Made by a program: the position numbers and the translations under genes | Notes under the pieces: generated by a model | Databases searched by the model: none | What the model was told of the DNA's origin: nothing | What the model saw: only the letters and a program-made list of their open reading frames with translations | Assembly: GCA_946403085.1 (NCBI GenBank) | Contig: CAMIYM010000015.1 | Coordinates: 1 to 56,756 of the forward strand | Length of the DNA: 56,756 nt | Reading direction: 5' to 3' | Origin: an uncultured Clostridia bacterium | Lineage (GTDB): Bacteria; Bacillota; Clostridia; Saccharofermentanales; Saccharofermentanaceae | In this document: positions 40,819 through 49,462 of the stretch, in pieces | Numbering within the stretch: the first letter of the stretch is position 1 | How the letters are laid out: each line of letters opens with the position of its first letter

Positions 40819-43044
40819 TCAGGTTGTTGTAGGTGTAGTGTTGTTGTTGTAATAATAGACAATATTCTTAACTGAATACTTGGACTTTGCAGGTCTCTTC
40901 TTCGGAAGGCTGCTATCCTGATTCGGCTGCGGGCAGTAAGGCATACTTACATCACCAACAGGTGTATTTTCCTTAACCTCCCAGCTGTTATCATTCTTGA
41001 ATCCATGAATCTCATTTGATTCAATTCTTCCGTAGATCGGAACAACTGAAGCTGTACCATCAAGTATTCCGAACTGACCATTATTGTAGAGACCAACATA
41101 AGCTTCAAGGATTGTACTATCGGAGAATACCAACTTGTTATTCTTAGCACCATATATGAAGATAGAAGGTGTGTGGATACTGTCGTAATACTTAGAATAC
41201 TTGAGTGTTTTTGATCCATCAGCACTCGTATATTCAGTACTCCATACCTGAGCTTCTGAACCGGAGTAAGACTTAGTATAAATGTAGTCCTTTAAATCTT
41301 CTGCAGTCGTTTTACGGCTCATTGACAAGAAACCAGCAGTACAAAGAATATTATCACCGCTATTGAGTCTGTAATTTGCTCCAGAAAGCTGAATCTTTGC
41401 TCCTTCTTCCATAATGAAGACTACCGGAAGTCCAGGATCCTGAACATTATAAATAGCGAATACGCAACGGTTGAGATAGAATGTATGATTCTTTGCAAAA
41501 TAGAATCTATACTTATCTGCATTTGCTCCATCGATTGCAATTACATAAGGCTTCAGTGATGAGTTATCCGAAGTTGTAGTAACTGTGTTGCTATTACCAG
41601 TTACATAGTAATAACCAGGGTCAAGCACTAACAAACCATCAGTAGCATCGGTTGCAAGAGTGCTAAGATTGAGCGTTTTTTCAGGTGCGTTACCAGTCTT
41701 CTTATATTCAGGGTAACTCTCAGTAACGGGATTTACAACATATGTATCACCCTTTGGAATAGTAGATCCCTTTGCATAAGTCTTCTTGCCATCCTTGCTA
41801 TATGTAGCGTAGTTTAAAGTGATTCCACCATCATCTGTAACGGTCTTTACCTTACCATCAGGATTTAAAGTAACAAAGACTTCAGAAGCTGAAGGATAAG
41901 GATTTGCTGAATTGTACTTATACTTCTGGTATCTAGCTACATTAGATGCAAATGATGAAGGAACACTTGAAGTGCCTTTGTTAGTTACTTCATATTTACC
42001 AGCATCATTAACGGTATCTCGAGCAGATACTTTTTGTACCTTAGTACCACTGTTAGTTAAACAATTACCATCTTTATCAAGAAAGTAACAATTTCTGGTA
42101 GAAATAATATTTCTTATTCTTCTGTTATCTGCATCATCACCATTGGAATCGTTCTGTACAGTTCTGCCTGAGAAAATAAAGTTAGGTGATGTCAGATTGT
42201 TATCTGTCCACAAGTCCTTGTTTGTTTCAATTGACATGCCGGGCTTGTTAGATGTGCCGATAAAGTAAAGGTTTCCTTTGATTTTCATTGAAGACTTACT
42301 CTTCATAACTGCATTATCAAGGAATACAACATTATTATTGTAAACGTCACCACCACCTAAAGCGATGCTTGCACCTTCACCGAAAATAATCTCAGAATAT
42401 ACAACTGAGGAAGATGTTTCAGTCTTAATTCCGCCTCTCATGACAATCGTATTGTCTGCCGGACTTGTAGGATACTTAGTCTTATTCCACATTCCTACAC
42501 CGCTCGTAAAACGAAGTTCTGCAACACCTACTGCAGCTGCAACTTCAATCTGGTTCATAAAACGGTGACCAAGACTAGGGTCAGATTCACTTTCAGTCAT
42601 ATAAACTCTGACGTTCTCCGGCTTCTCATCACCTATAACAGTAGTAAAATCTACAATTAACACCTCGCTATGAGCAGGATCCTTGTAGATATCAAGATAA
42701 GTACAGTTATCAGGATCTTCAGACATACCAGGAACACCAGGGACAACCATTTTAATCTTATCTTTATCCTCAGATGCAGGACCCGACTTCTTTGAAAGAA
42801 GCGTATCGATCTGTACGTCGGTGATTTCCTGAGTCTTAAGAGCTTCGAGGAAAACTTCTGATGCAGAAGTAACCGTAAGTCTTGCCTGGCTAGACATCGT
42901 TCTTGAATACAAACGCTTTCTCGTAGCCTGGGTAAGCATCATAGCTGAAGCGATGAAGATCATCGCGAGAGCCAAAATGAGAACAACAATAACAAGTATT
43001 GCGCCCTGCTTACTCTTCTTTGCCTTACTTAATCTTTTAATCAT
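40819..43044 (-). CDS. Large PilX/GspK-like minor pilin (probable pilus tip subunit)
   Basis: A 741-residue protein. The N-terminus is KKSKQG|AILVIVVLILALAMI: a basic leader, Gly at -1 and a pilin-type helix, but Ile rather than Glu at +5, a GspK hallmark. The rest is beta-rich with helix-like repeats (NNVVFLDNAVMKSKSSMKIKG, SGANYRLNSGDNILCTAG). It ends in a polar Asn/Thr tail. The frame opens at a GTG, but GGAAGG suits the ATG at 43044. It lies beyond the yebC operon from the other pilins, with a promoter like theirs. Confidence 0.8.
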   Translation of the reverse strand: MIKRLSKAKKSKQGAILVIVVLILALAMIFIASAMMLTQATRKRLYSRTMSSQARLTVTSASEVFLEALKTQEITDVQIDTLLSKKSGPASEDKDKIKMVVPGVPGMSEDPDNCTYLDIYKDPAHSEVLIVDFTTVIGDEKPENVRVYMTESESDPSLGHRFMNQIEVAAAVGVAELRFTSGVGMWNKTKYPTSPADNTIVMRGGIKTETSSSVVYSEIIFGEGASIALGGGDVYNNNVVFLDNAVMKSKSSMKIKGNLYFIGTSNKPGMSIETNKDLWTDNNLTSPNFIFSGRTVQNDSNGDDADNRRIRNIISTRNCYFLDKDGNCLTNSGTKVQKVSARDTVNDAGKYEVTNKGTSSVPSSFASNVARYQKYKYNSANPYPSASEVFVTLNPDGKVKTVTDDGGITLNYATYSKDGKKTYAKGSTIPKGDTYVVNPVTESYPEYKKTGNAPEKTLNLSTLATDATDGLLVLDPGYYYVTGNSNTVTTTSDNSSLKPYVIAIDGANADKYRFYFAKNHTFYLNRCVFAIYNVQDPGLPVVFIMEEGAKIQLSGANYRLNSGDNILCTAGFLSMSRKTTAEDLKDYIYTKSYSGSEAQVWSTEYTSADGSKTLKYSKYYDSIHTPSIFIYGAKNNKLVFSDSTILEAYVGLYNNGQFGILDGTASVVPIYGRIESNEIHGFKNDNSWEVKENTPVGDVSMPYCPQPNQDSSLPKKRPAKSKYSVKNIVYYYNNNTTPTTT

Positions 43045-43136
43045 AAGAAGCACCTTCCTTCTTTATGGTCTGAAGTTACATATTCTAATGTGTCAGGCGG
43101 GAATACCCCGCACAATTCACCTTATTATCTGAGCCT

Positions 43137-43165
43137 ATTTTATGACATCTCAATTCAAATTTCAA
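43137..43165 (-). promoter_or_regulatory. Promoter of the PilX/GspK-like gene
   Basis: Minus strand TTGAAA, 17 bp, TAAAAT. The 11-mer GTTGAAATTTG and an upstream TTAACAAACTAT both have close counterparts in the minor-pilin promoter. The rest of the 43054-43224 gap is AT-rich with no gene. Confidence 0.65.
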
Positions 43166-43224
43166 CAGAAAATTCGAATTTTGCTAACTTTTTTTACATA
43201 GTTTGTTAACATTTCGTTTACAAA

Positions 43225-44214
43225 TTATGTTTCTTTTTCTTCATCTTCTGTCTTTTCAACGGGTTTGCCCTTTTCTCCGTACTTGTCAAACTCCTCTTTT
43301 TTTGATGCAACAAGCCAATAATCGTTCTGTGTTGCAAACCTCATAACAGCTGAAGCGTAATGATTGCCTGCCCTGTTTTTCTTAACTCTCGTTCTGGAGA
43401 AAAGTTCTCCATGTTCCCTGCATTCAAGCAGTGCGTATTGGGATTTCCTGATTCTGAAGGAAGGGATCTTAACCGAAAGAGGAGCTCCGCAAAGAGGACA
43501 AACCTTCATAAAACTCTTGGATGTAGCGAAAGCACTTGCGCTGTCCAGGCATTCCGGACCAACAAAGCTGAAATCAGAGGGCACGTCAGGATCTATTGAT
43601 GAACTCGAGATAGCAGAAATTACCTCTGAGGGCTTGTTATGCTTAAAAATCTCTTCAAATACTGCACCTGTATAGTGGGCATCGGCAGTTGCACTGTGAA
43701 ATATCTCATTTTTATCTATATTATAGAAATCAACCGCGGCTTCCACACTTCGCTGGGTTCCCTGAAGGCCTGCGAAAAGTGAGAAGATCGGCTGGAGATC
43801 CAGGAAGAACATATTCAGCTTGGAGTCCATGTCAAAGAACTCGAGGTTCATCTTCAGCATGGAAGGATCAGAACTTCCCCAGCCTACCAGGATCGCATCA
43901 CCGCAGAATTTACGGAATTTTGAATATGCATCCTTAAAAGGCTCACCATTTAAAAGGTCAGCATTCTTCTTATGAGTTACTTTCTTAACGTGATAATGGA
44001 GCTTTGTATATTTGACCGGTGCTATATCTGATGAAAAGGCGTCTCTGTACAAGAGCTCGCCATTATCATAGACATATTTCAATGCACCTATCTCGATTAT
44101 CTCGCCTGTCAGCTTGCTGACATCAAAAGGATATTCCTTGCCGGGCATCGGCTGGTTCCATTCCATATCGAACACAACGAATTCCGTGCCGTCTGTAATC
44201 TTCTTACTTAACAT
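43225..44214 (-). CDS. DEDDh 3'-5' exonuclease-like protein with C-terminal zinc ribbon
   Basis: A 329-residue protein. The RNase T/DnaQ-type nuclease domain (about 10-185) has D16 and E18 in FVVFDMEWNQP, a middle Asp in VGWGSSDPSMLKMN, and HSATADAHYTG supplying the final His and Asp. The C-terminal part has VCPLCGAPL and LLECREHGELF, which would form a zinc ribbon. Substrate (DNA, small RNA) is unknown; KapD-like and DnaQ-like proteins are the nearest types. The start at 44214 follows GAAGGGA and overlaps the upstream gene by 11 bases. Confidence 0.82.
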   Translation of the reverse strand: MLSKKITDGTEFVVFDMEWNQPMPGKEYPFDVSKLTGEIIEIGALKYVYDNGELLYRDAFSSDIAPVKYTKLHYHVKKVTHKKNADLLNGEPFKDAYSKFRKFCGDAILVGWGSSDPSMLKMNLEFFDMDSKLNMFFLDLQPIFSLFAGLQGTQRSVEAAVDFYNIDKNEIFHSATADAHYTGAVFEEIFKHNKPSEVISAISSSSIDPDVPSDFSFVGPECLDSASAFATSKSFMKVCPLCGAPLSVKIPSFRIRKSQYALLECREHGELFSRTRVKKNRAGNHYASAVMRFATQNDYWLVASKKEEFDKYGEKGKPVEKTEDEEKET

Positions 44215-46486
44215 CAGTTGCGTTCCCTTCGCAGGATACTTTCTTCTTTTCATTATACATTTGGCATATGGGAATTGCGATAAGGCAGAGAGCAACAAAT
44301 GAACTGATCAGTATGCCGGGAAGTACGCCAGAGGATTTGCGTTCAACTGCGACTGTGAGTTCGCTGCTGCCGTCACATGTGAATACCGCTGCCATTTTTC
44401 CGCAAAGCTCAAATGTATTACAGGAAATGCCGTTTACACGCACCTTTGATTCATCATAAGGATAAGGGAGGATAAGCGTGCATGTACCGTCAACCTTTTC
44501 GACATTGATCTTAAACTTTGAAAGATTAGCCTCGCCTGACAATGCCTTCATATCATCAAGGGCTTTCTTATTAAGTTTATAAAGACATATATTGCACACT
44601 TCTTCGCCTTCGGAATCAATTGTGAACTCCAAAGAGATGTTGCCGGATGCAAACTCAAGCTCTGTAAGGAACGGGCCGGTAAATACCCTCTCGCCTTCAC
44701 CATCAGCTGTTATTATGTTCAAAGCGGCACCATTCATGGCGTTGCAATATACGAATATCCTCTCATCCGCATCTACGTTGAAAGGATTAAAAGCCAGAAC
44801 ATTATATCCGGCATCAAGTCCGAATCTGTCCGGACTCTTCTGCTTGATCTCATCTTCGTCTTCAAGTGTAAGGAACACCTCGTCGAAAAGATCGGTTCCG
44901 GAAACATTCTGGGAAATAAAGTTAATATCGTAGATTGCAGCACCCTCGCTGTTATAAGTACTGAGATCTTCTGGAATGATCAGATAATTACCGCCGCCGT
45001 TTACAGCAGGAATATCGAATTCAGCGTCATAGACCAGACCCTCGGACAATGACTCCTCATCACCTAGGAAGTATTCTTCGACAGTCATTCTGGAGACGGA
45101 ATTGTTAAACATTATGAATGCCGTATTGATACCAACAAGGACAAGCATTATGAAAAGAACTATGTATTTGGAGATCTTTGTGAACTTATTCCTGGCAAGA
45201 GCACATATGATACCGGCCTCGATGAGTATCGCGATAAAAGTAGCGGTAAGGATCGGGCTTGCAAGAGTGGTTCCAGAAGAATTGTTGTTTGCAACGATAA
45301 GGAATCCCATAGGGATCAGTGCGACAGCTATGAGTTCGCCCTTCGATAGACCCTTAACATTCTTAAGACCTATTCCCGCCAGCATGAAGACCAGTACTTC
45401 GAGGCAGATGATACGGGCAGAATTCATAATTGGATTTGCTCCGAAAATGCTTATTACCTCATTCACAAATGAGGAACAGCATGTAGCGTAGAACACAATT
45501 GCTATAGCAGAGGATGAGACCTTTATCCTGACCGGAATGTTCTCATTCAGGATAAATGCCAGCACTGCCATAACCGTAAGGACACCGACATAGAAAAGAG
45601 GTTCCTTATTAAGATACATGTTTCCGGAACGGAGCGGATAAGTTGATCTGAAGAAATCATATGCAGTAAAGGTTACCTTGGCTGATGTAAATGATTCTTT
45701 TATATCAATATCAGGCTTCATGCCCATAAAACCGGGGATCGAAAAAGCAGCAGTCATGGCAGCACCTGTGATAACACCGCCAAGTATCTTAAGCCATGAT
45801 GTAAATGCCTGGTTAAAAGTCCTGTATAGGCTGATGCACATGAAAAGGCCTATAAAGATCATTGCGGGAATGCCGATAAGCAGGCCGAACCCGCCAGTAG
45901 CACCCAAGGCGAATGAAGCAAGGCAGACAAGGACAAATGATTTCCAGGTCCTCTTTCTCAGATATGAATCAAAAGAAGACATGAGAACAGGCATCATGAA
46001 AGCCATGTTCATGACCTCGTGAAGCTGGGCCGTAAAGATCAGCTGTGTCGAGAAAGCATACATGAATGCGAGAAGCAAAGACGGGAACCTTGTAAGCTTC
46101 AAATGCTTGGAAAGGAAGTAATACATAGCCGAACAGCAAAGACCGAAGCGGACATAATAACCCGTCATAAGAATGGTTTTTGCTGCCTGGGGGATCAGAA
46201 GTGCCAGATAAAAGAAAAAATCAAGATGAACGAAGGTCAGGAGCCTCCAAAGATCTGACGAAGCGTTTCCCGATCTGATAAATTCAATATCCTCAATGGC
46301 AAGATCTATACCCTGAAGGATTCCTTCATTCATAGGTTCATTACGCATAGAAAGACCCGAAGGAAGGAACTTGCCGGGTTCTGTGAGAAGACCTGTATTA
46401 AGTGCGGCAACAGCTATGATAATGGCAGCTAAAAAGCTGAAGACAATGCCATCGTAAGTTCTGATCTTTACTTTGGTATTATTCAT
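44204..46486 (-). CDS. YfhO-family polytopic membrane protein (divergent)
   Basis: A 760-residue protein with about 12 helices followed by a beta-rich extracellular domain and a final helix near residue 735. Similar architecture and gene order to its 951-residue neighbour point to the YfhO family (GT-C-like proteins; YfhO of Bacillus glycosylates lipoteichoic acid). The N-terminal loop (MRNEPMNEGILQGIDLAIED) differs from the canonical one, so it may act on a different substrate. It overlaps the neighbour by 8 bases. Confidence 0.72.
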   Translation of the reverse strand: MNNTKVKIRTYDGIVFSFLAAIIIAVAALNTGLLTEPGKFLPSGLSMRNEPMNEGILQGIDLAIEDIEFIRSGNASSDLWRLLTFVHLDFFFYLALLIPQAAKTILMTGYYVRFGLCCSAMYYFLSKHLKLTRFPSLLLAFMYAFSTQLIFTAQLHEVMNMAFMMPVLMSSFDSYLRKRTWKSFVLVCLASFALGATGGFGLLIGIPAMIFIGLFMCISLYRTFNQAFTSWLKILGGVITGAAMTAAFSIPGFMGMKPDIDIKESFTSAKVTFTAYDFFRSTYPLRSGNMYLNKEPLFYVGVLTVMAVLAFILNENIPVRIKVSSSAIAIVFYATCCSSFVNEVISIFGANPIMNSARIICLEVLVFMLAGIGLKNVKGLSKGELIAVALIPMGFLIVANNNSSGTTLASPILTATFIAILIEAGIICALARNKFTKISKYIVLFIMLVLVGINTAFIMFNNSVSRMTVEEYFLGDEESLSEGLVYDAEFDIPAVNGGGNYLIIPEDLSTYNSEGAAIYDINFISQNVSGTDLFDEVFLTLEDEDEIKQKSPDRFGLDAGYNVLAFNPFNVDADERIFVYCNAMNGAALNIITADGEGERVFTGPFLTELEFASGNISLEFTIDSEGEEVCNICLYKLNKKALDDMKALSGEANLSKFKINVEKVDGTCTLILPYPYDESKVRVNGISCNTFELCGKMAAVFTCDGSSELTVAVERKSSGVLPGILISSFVALCLIAIPICQMYNEKKKVSCEGNATDVK

Positions 46487-49334
46487 CCTTCACCTCCGGC
46501 TCGCCGTTGTCGCCCGTCTCTTCTGAAGTCTCTTCCTGCTTTTCGGGCTCGGAAGGCATCTCATCAGTTCTGCAGTTCTCTTCTGTAACCTCAGAAACCG
46601 GGATCTCTTCTATGACACCTTCAGGCTGTGCCTGAACGGCAGGAACCTTTTTCTTTCTGCTCTTTTCCACAATAGCCGGGACAGCAATTACAGCAGCGAT
46701 TATTACGACTGAAACAAGGCTTATGAGCAGACCTGCCTTAAAGCCAGCAGGAGCATAAGAAAGCTTGATATCGTGGCTTCCCTTCTTAAGCCTGATCCCC
46801 ATAAGAGCATCCTGAACAGGAACGATCTCGCCGGGTTCGCCGTCTACTTCAGCCTTCCATCCCTCTGCATAAGGAATAGTAAGGAACATAAGGCCATCTT
46901 CCTTAACATCAATGTGTCCGGACAATGATGTGGTATCGTACTCTGATACCTCAAGCTGTTCATCAGAGAGGGTCTCCACCATATGGTCATAACCCTTTTT
47001 ATCAAGCTGATAACCATACACGAGGAGCGTTGTTCCGGGTGATTCCGAATACTTTACTGTAAGCTCCATAGGTCTTCCGTCGAAGACTCCAAGGCTGATG
47101 ATCTGATAACTTCTGATCTCATATTTTCTTGTCTCATCGCCAACCTTGACAGTTACAGAACCGCCCTTACGTGAGTTGGCATAGACATAAACATCTGATC
47201 CGATGTCAGCGTTATTTACGATGACATTAAATGAATACTCAACATTCGGAACATTGCTTGAATAAGTAAATGTGAGGCGCTCGCCCTCTCTTTGTGTGGT
47301 AGTAAGTCCGGAGTCGTCGCCTGCAGTAAGCTTTACCTTTTTATAGACATTTCCGGCACCCATGCTTGTGACCCACTCGTTCGTCTTGCTGAAGACATCA
47401 GTGTTGTCGTCATATTTGGGAGCATAATCGAGGATAGCAGGGCTTGTCATGTATCCGATGCTGAGGGCATCAGTATTGCCCCATGAAGTGATCACTTTGT
47501 CCTTATATTCCTGCTCGAAAAGAGGAGGAACAGTCTGAGTCTTATCGATCTCGATCAGGTTCCTGACACCCAGGAGCGTAGCAGTAACACGGGTAAGACC
47601 GGCATTGCGCAGGCCATTGATATTGTTGTTATGGAAACCGTAGTTTCTCATATATTTTACGAAGCTCTCTCTTGCTGTCGAGGAGAAGATTGAAAGGCCC
47701 TTAACATTGTAAAGTGACTGGATATCACAGACGTTGTTCGGATAAAGCTCGGAACGCTCGAAGTTTTTATGTCCTTCAGTGCCCTCCACCTTGTCAGCAT
47801 AAGCCGATACTTCAACCTGGTGCCTTCCGTAAGGAGCATAACTTGTAAATCCCTCGTGATTGCATACAAGGCCTATTGTGATAAGAGAAGCTGCAAACAT
47901 CTCTACCATCATGGTCACGGTGAGAAGTGTCTCACAGAAGAATTCGCTCTTCCCTGCCCTGATATTGCTTACTGTATGAAGTGCAGCACCCTGGACGATC
48001 AGGAAAAGAAGTGTCGAGCCGATCTGGATATAGCCCTCGTTGCCTGTGCCCAGTTTTTCGAAAAGAACCAGGAACGCCACAGACATCAATACGGAACCTG
48101 TTACATATTTGGAACCAAGGCTTCTTATGCGTCTTATCGTAAGGAACCCGATAAATACCAAAAGAAAGCTCATGATGAAAGACTCTCTGTAAGGTATCTG
48201 ATTCGGGAAGTGCATGCCGTGCCAGATGAAATTGAGCGTACGGTTCGTAAAACTCAGATACATGATCACAAGAAGTGTTCCGAAGATTATCTTGTGCTTT
48301 AACTTAATGCCTGTTCTTGCAGGAAGCATAAAGAACAAAGGCAGGAGCAAAACGATAACTATGCCGCTGTAAACATTTGCCATACCATCTCTGATATTCG
48401 GGTTTGCAGCTACCATGAGTCTTCCGAAGAAGTCGAAAACGCTGGTGCCGAGGGCATAATCAACCTTGAGTTCATCACCTGTTGCGGAACAGTTCCTGAG
48501 AATGAGATATGTGGGGATCGTCAGAACTGCAGATGCACCGGCCGCAACAATACTGGACAGTGCGAAGCGGGCAGCTGAAACGATAAATGTCTTGAAGCAG
48601 AGTCTGCCGGGATCGCCCTTCTGCTTCTCCCTTGAATAGAGGCACAGATAGTAAGAAGGTGCGAAAAGTACCATAAACAGGCAAATGAAATAGCCGGCAT
48701 AGTAATTGCTGATGATGGCTATGGCAAGAGTAACAATATAAAGGCCACACTTGCCGTCCTTCAGGAGATTCCTTAATCCGAGTGCTATAAGAGGCAGTAA
48801 AACGACTGCATCGCACCACATTATGTTCCAGAAAAACGAGATGAACCATCCGCAGAGAGCGTATGAGGAACTGAATACCACTGTAATGTTGTCGATCCTT
48901 CTGTTGTCGTTGGCAGAAAGGAACAGGAGCATAAATGTGGAAGCGAGGCCTGCTCTAAGACAGGTAATTAATCCGATGAAGACCGGCATGGTCTTCGCTG
49001 TAAAGAACAAGGAGAAGATATTAAGAGGACTTGCCGCATAATTCGCATAAGCAGCATAGTATTCCTGTCCCAGACCGTCATTCCAGCTGTAGAACAGTGA
49101 CTCTCCTGAAAGCACCTTGTTCCTGAAGGCAACAAGGAACGGACAGTACTGGTGATAAAGGTCTACGGTAAGGATCGTCCTGTCGCCAAACGGGTAACAG
49201 CCGGTTACCGCAAATGCCGCAAGAACCGTCAGCGTCGGGAACAAAAACGCAAGAAGAAACTGAGGCCAGTATTCTCTCAATATACCGAAAGTGCCTCTTT
49301 TTTCTTTCAGTATTAGCCTATCTTTCCCCAACAT
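46479..49334 (-). CDS. YfhO-family membrane protein (GT-C-like)
   Basis: A 951-residue protein. FGDRTILTVDLYHQYCPFLV, FYSWNDGLGQEYYAAYANYAASPLNI and FSSSYALCGWFISFFWNIMWCDA are strong YfhO signatures, with acidic residues in the first loop as in GT-C enzymes. About 12 helices are followed by a long extracellular domain (about 480-865), a last helix near 870-892 and an acidic cytoplasmic tail of about 55 residues. It probably decorates a wall or lipid polymer. AGAGGA lies before the ATG. Confidence 0.9.
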   Translation of the reverse strand: MLGKDRLILKEKRGTFGILREYWPQFLLAFLFPTLTVLAAFAVTGCYPFGDRTILTVDLYHQYCPFLVAFRNKVLSGESLFYSWNDGLGQEYYAAYANYAASPLNIFSLFFTAKTMPVFIGLITCLRAGLASTFMLLFLSANDNRRIDNITVVFSSSYALCGWFISFFWNIMWCDAVVLLPLIALGLRNLLKDGKCGLYIVTLAIAIISNYYAGYFICLFMVLFAPSYYLCLYSREKQKGDPGRLCFKTFIVSAARFALSSIVAAGASAVLTIPTYLILRNCSATGDELKVDYALGTSVFDFFGRLMVAANPNIRDGMANVYSGIVIVLLLPLFFMLPARTGIKLKHKIIFGTLLVIMYLSFTNRTLNFIWHGMHFPNQIPYRESFIMSFLLVFIGFLTIRRIRSLGSKYVTGSVLMSVAFLVLFEKLGTGNEGYIQIGSTLLFLIVQGAALHTVSNIRAGKSEFFCETLLTVTMMVEMFAASLITIGLVCNHEGFTSYAPYGRHQVEVSAYADKVEGTEGHKNFERSELYPNNVCDIQSLYNVKGLSIFSSTARESFVKYMRNYGFHNNNINGLRNAGLTRVTATLLGVRNLIEIDKTQTVPPLFEQEYKDKVITSWGNTDALSIGYMTSPAILDYAPKYDDNTDVFSKTNEWVTSMGAGNVYKKVKLTAGDDSGLTTTQREGERLTFTYSSNVPNVEYSFNVIVNNADIGSDVYVYANSRKGGSVTVKVGDETRKYEIRSYQIISLGVFDGRPMELTVKYSESPGTTLLVYGYQLDKKGYDHMVETLSDEQLEVSEYDTTSLSGHIDVKEDGLMFLTIPYAEGWKAEVDGEPGEIVPVQDALMGIRLKKGSHDIKLSYAPAGFKAGLLISLVSVVIIAAVIAVPAIVEKSRKKKVPAVQAQPEGVIEEIPVSEVTEENCRTDEMPSEPEKQEETSEETGDNGEPEVKDE

Positions 49335-49388
49335 AATTCCTCTTTTATTATTATTCTTAGATTACAAACGTGTTAATAATAGCATAAA

Positions 49389-49416
49389 TTGACCAAGTTG
49401 GTCCCTCTTTTATGGT
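49389..49416 (+). promoter_or_regulatory. Promoter of the foldase gene with palindromic operator candidate
   Basis: TTGACC (49389-49394), 16 bp, TATGGT (49411-49416). The perfect palindrome GACCAAGTTGGTC (49391-49403) overlaps the -35. On the other strand, TGCTATTAT gives an extended -10 for the YfhO gene with the palindrome in its -35 zone. Confidence 0.5.
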
Positions 49417-49462
49417 AAAGTGTCCATAGCCTGTATCTTATTTATATACAAGGGGAAAGATA

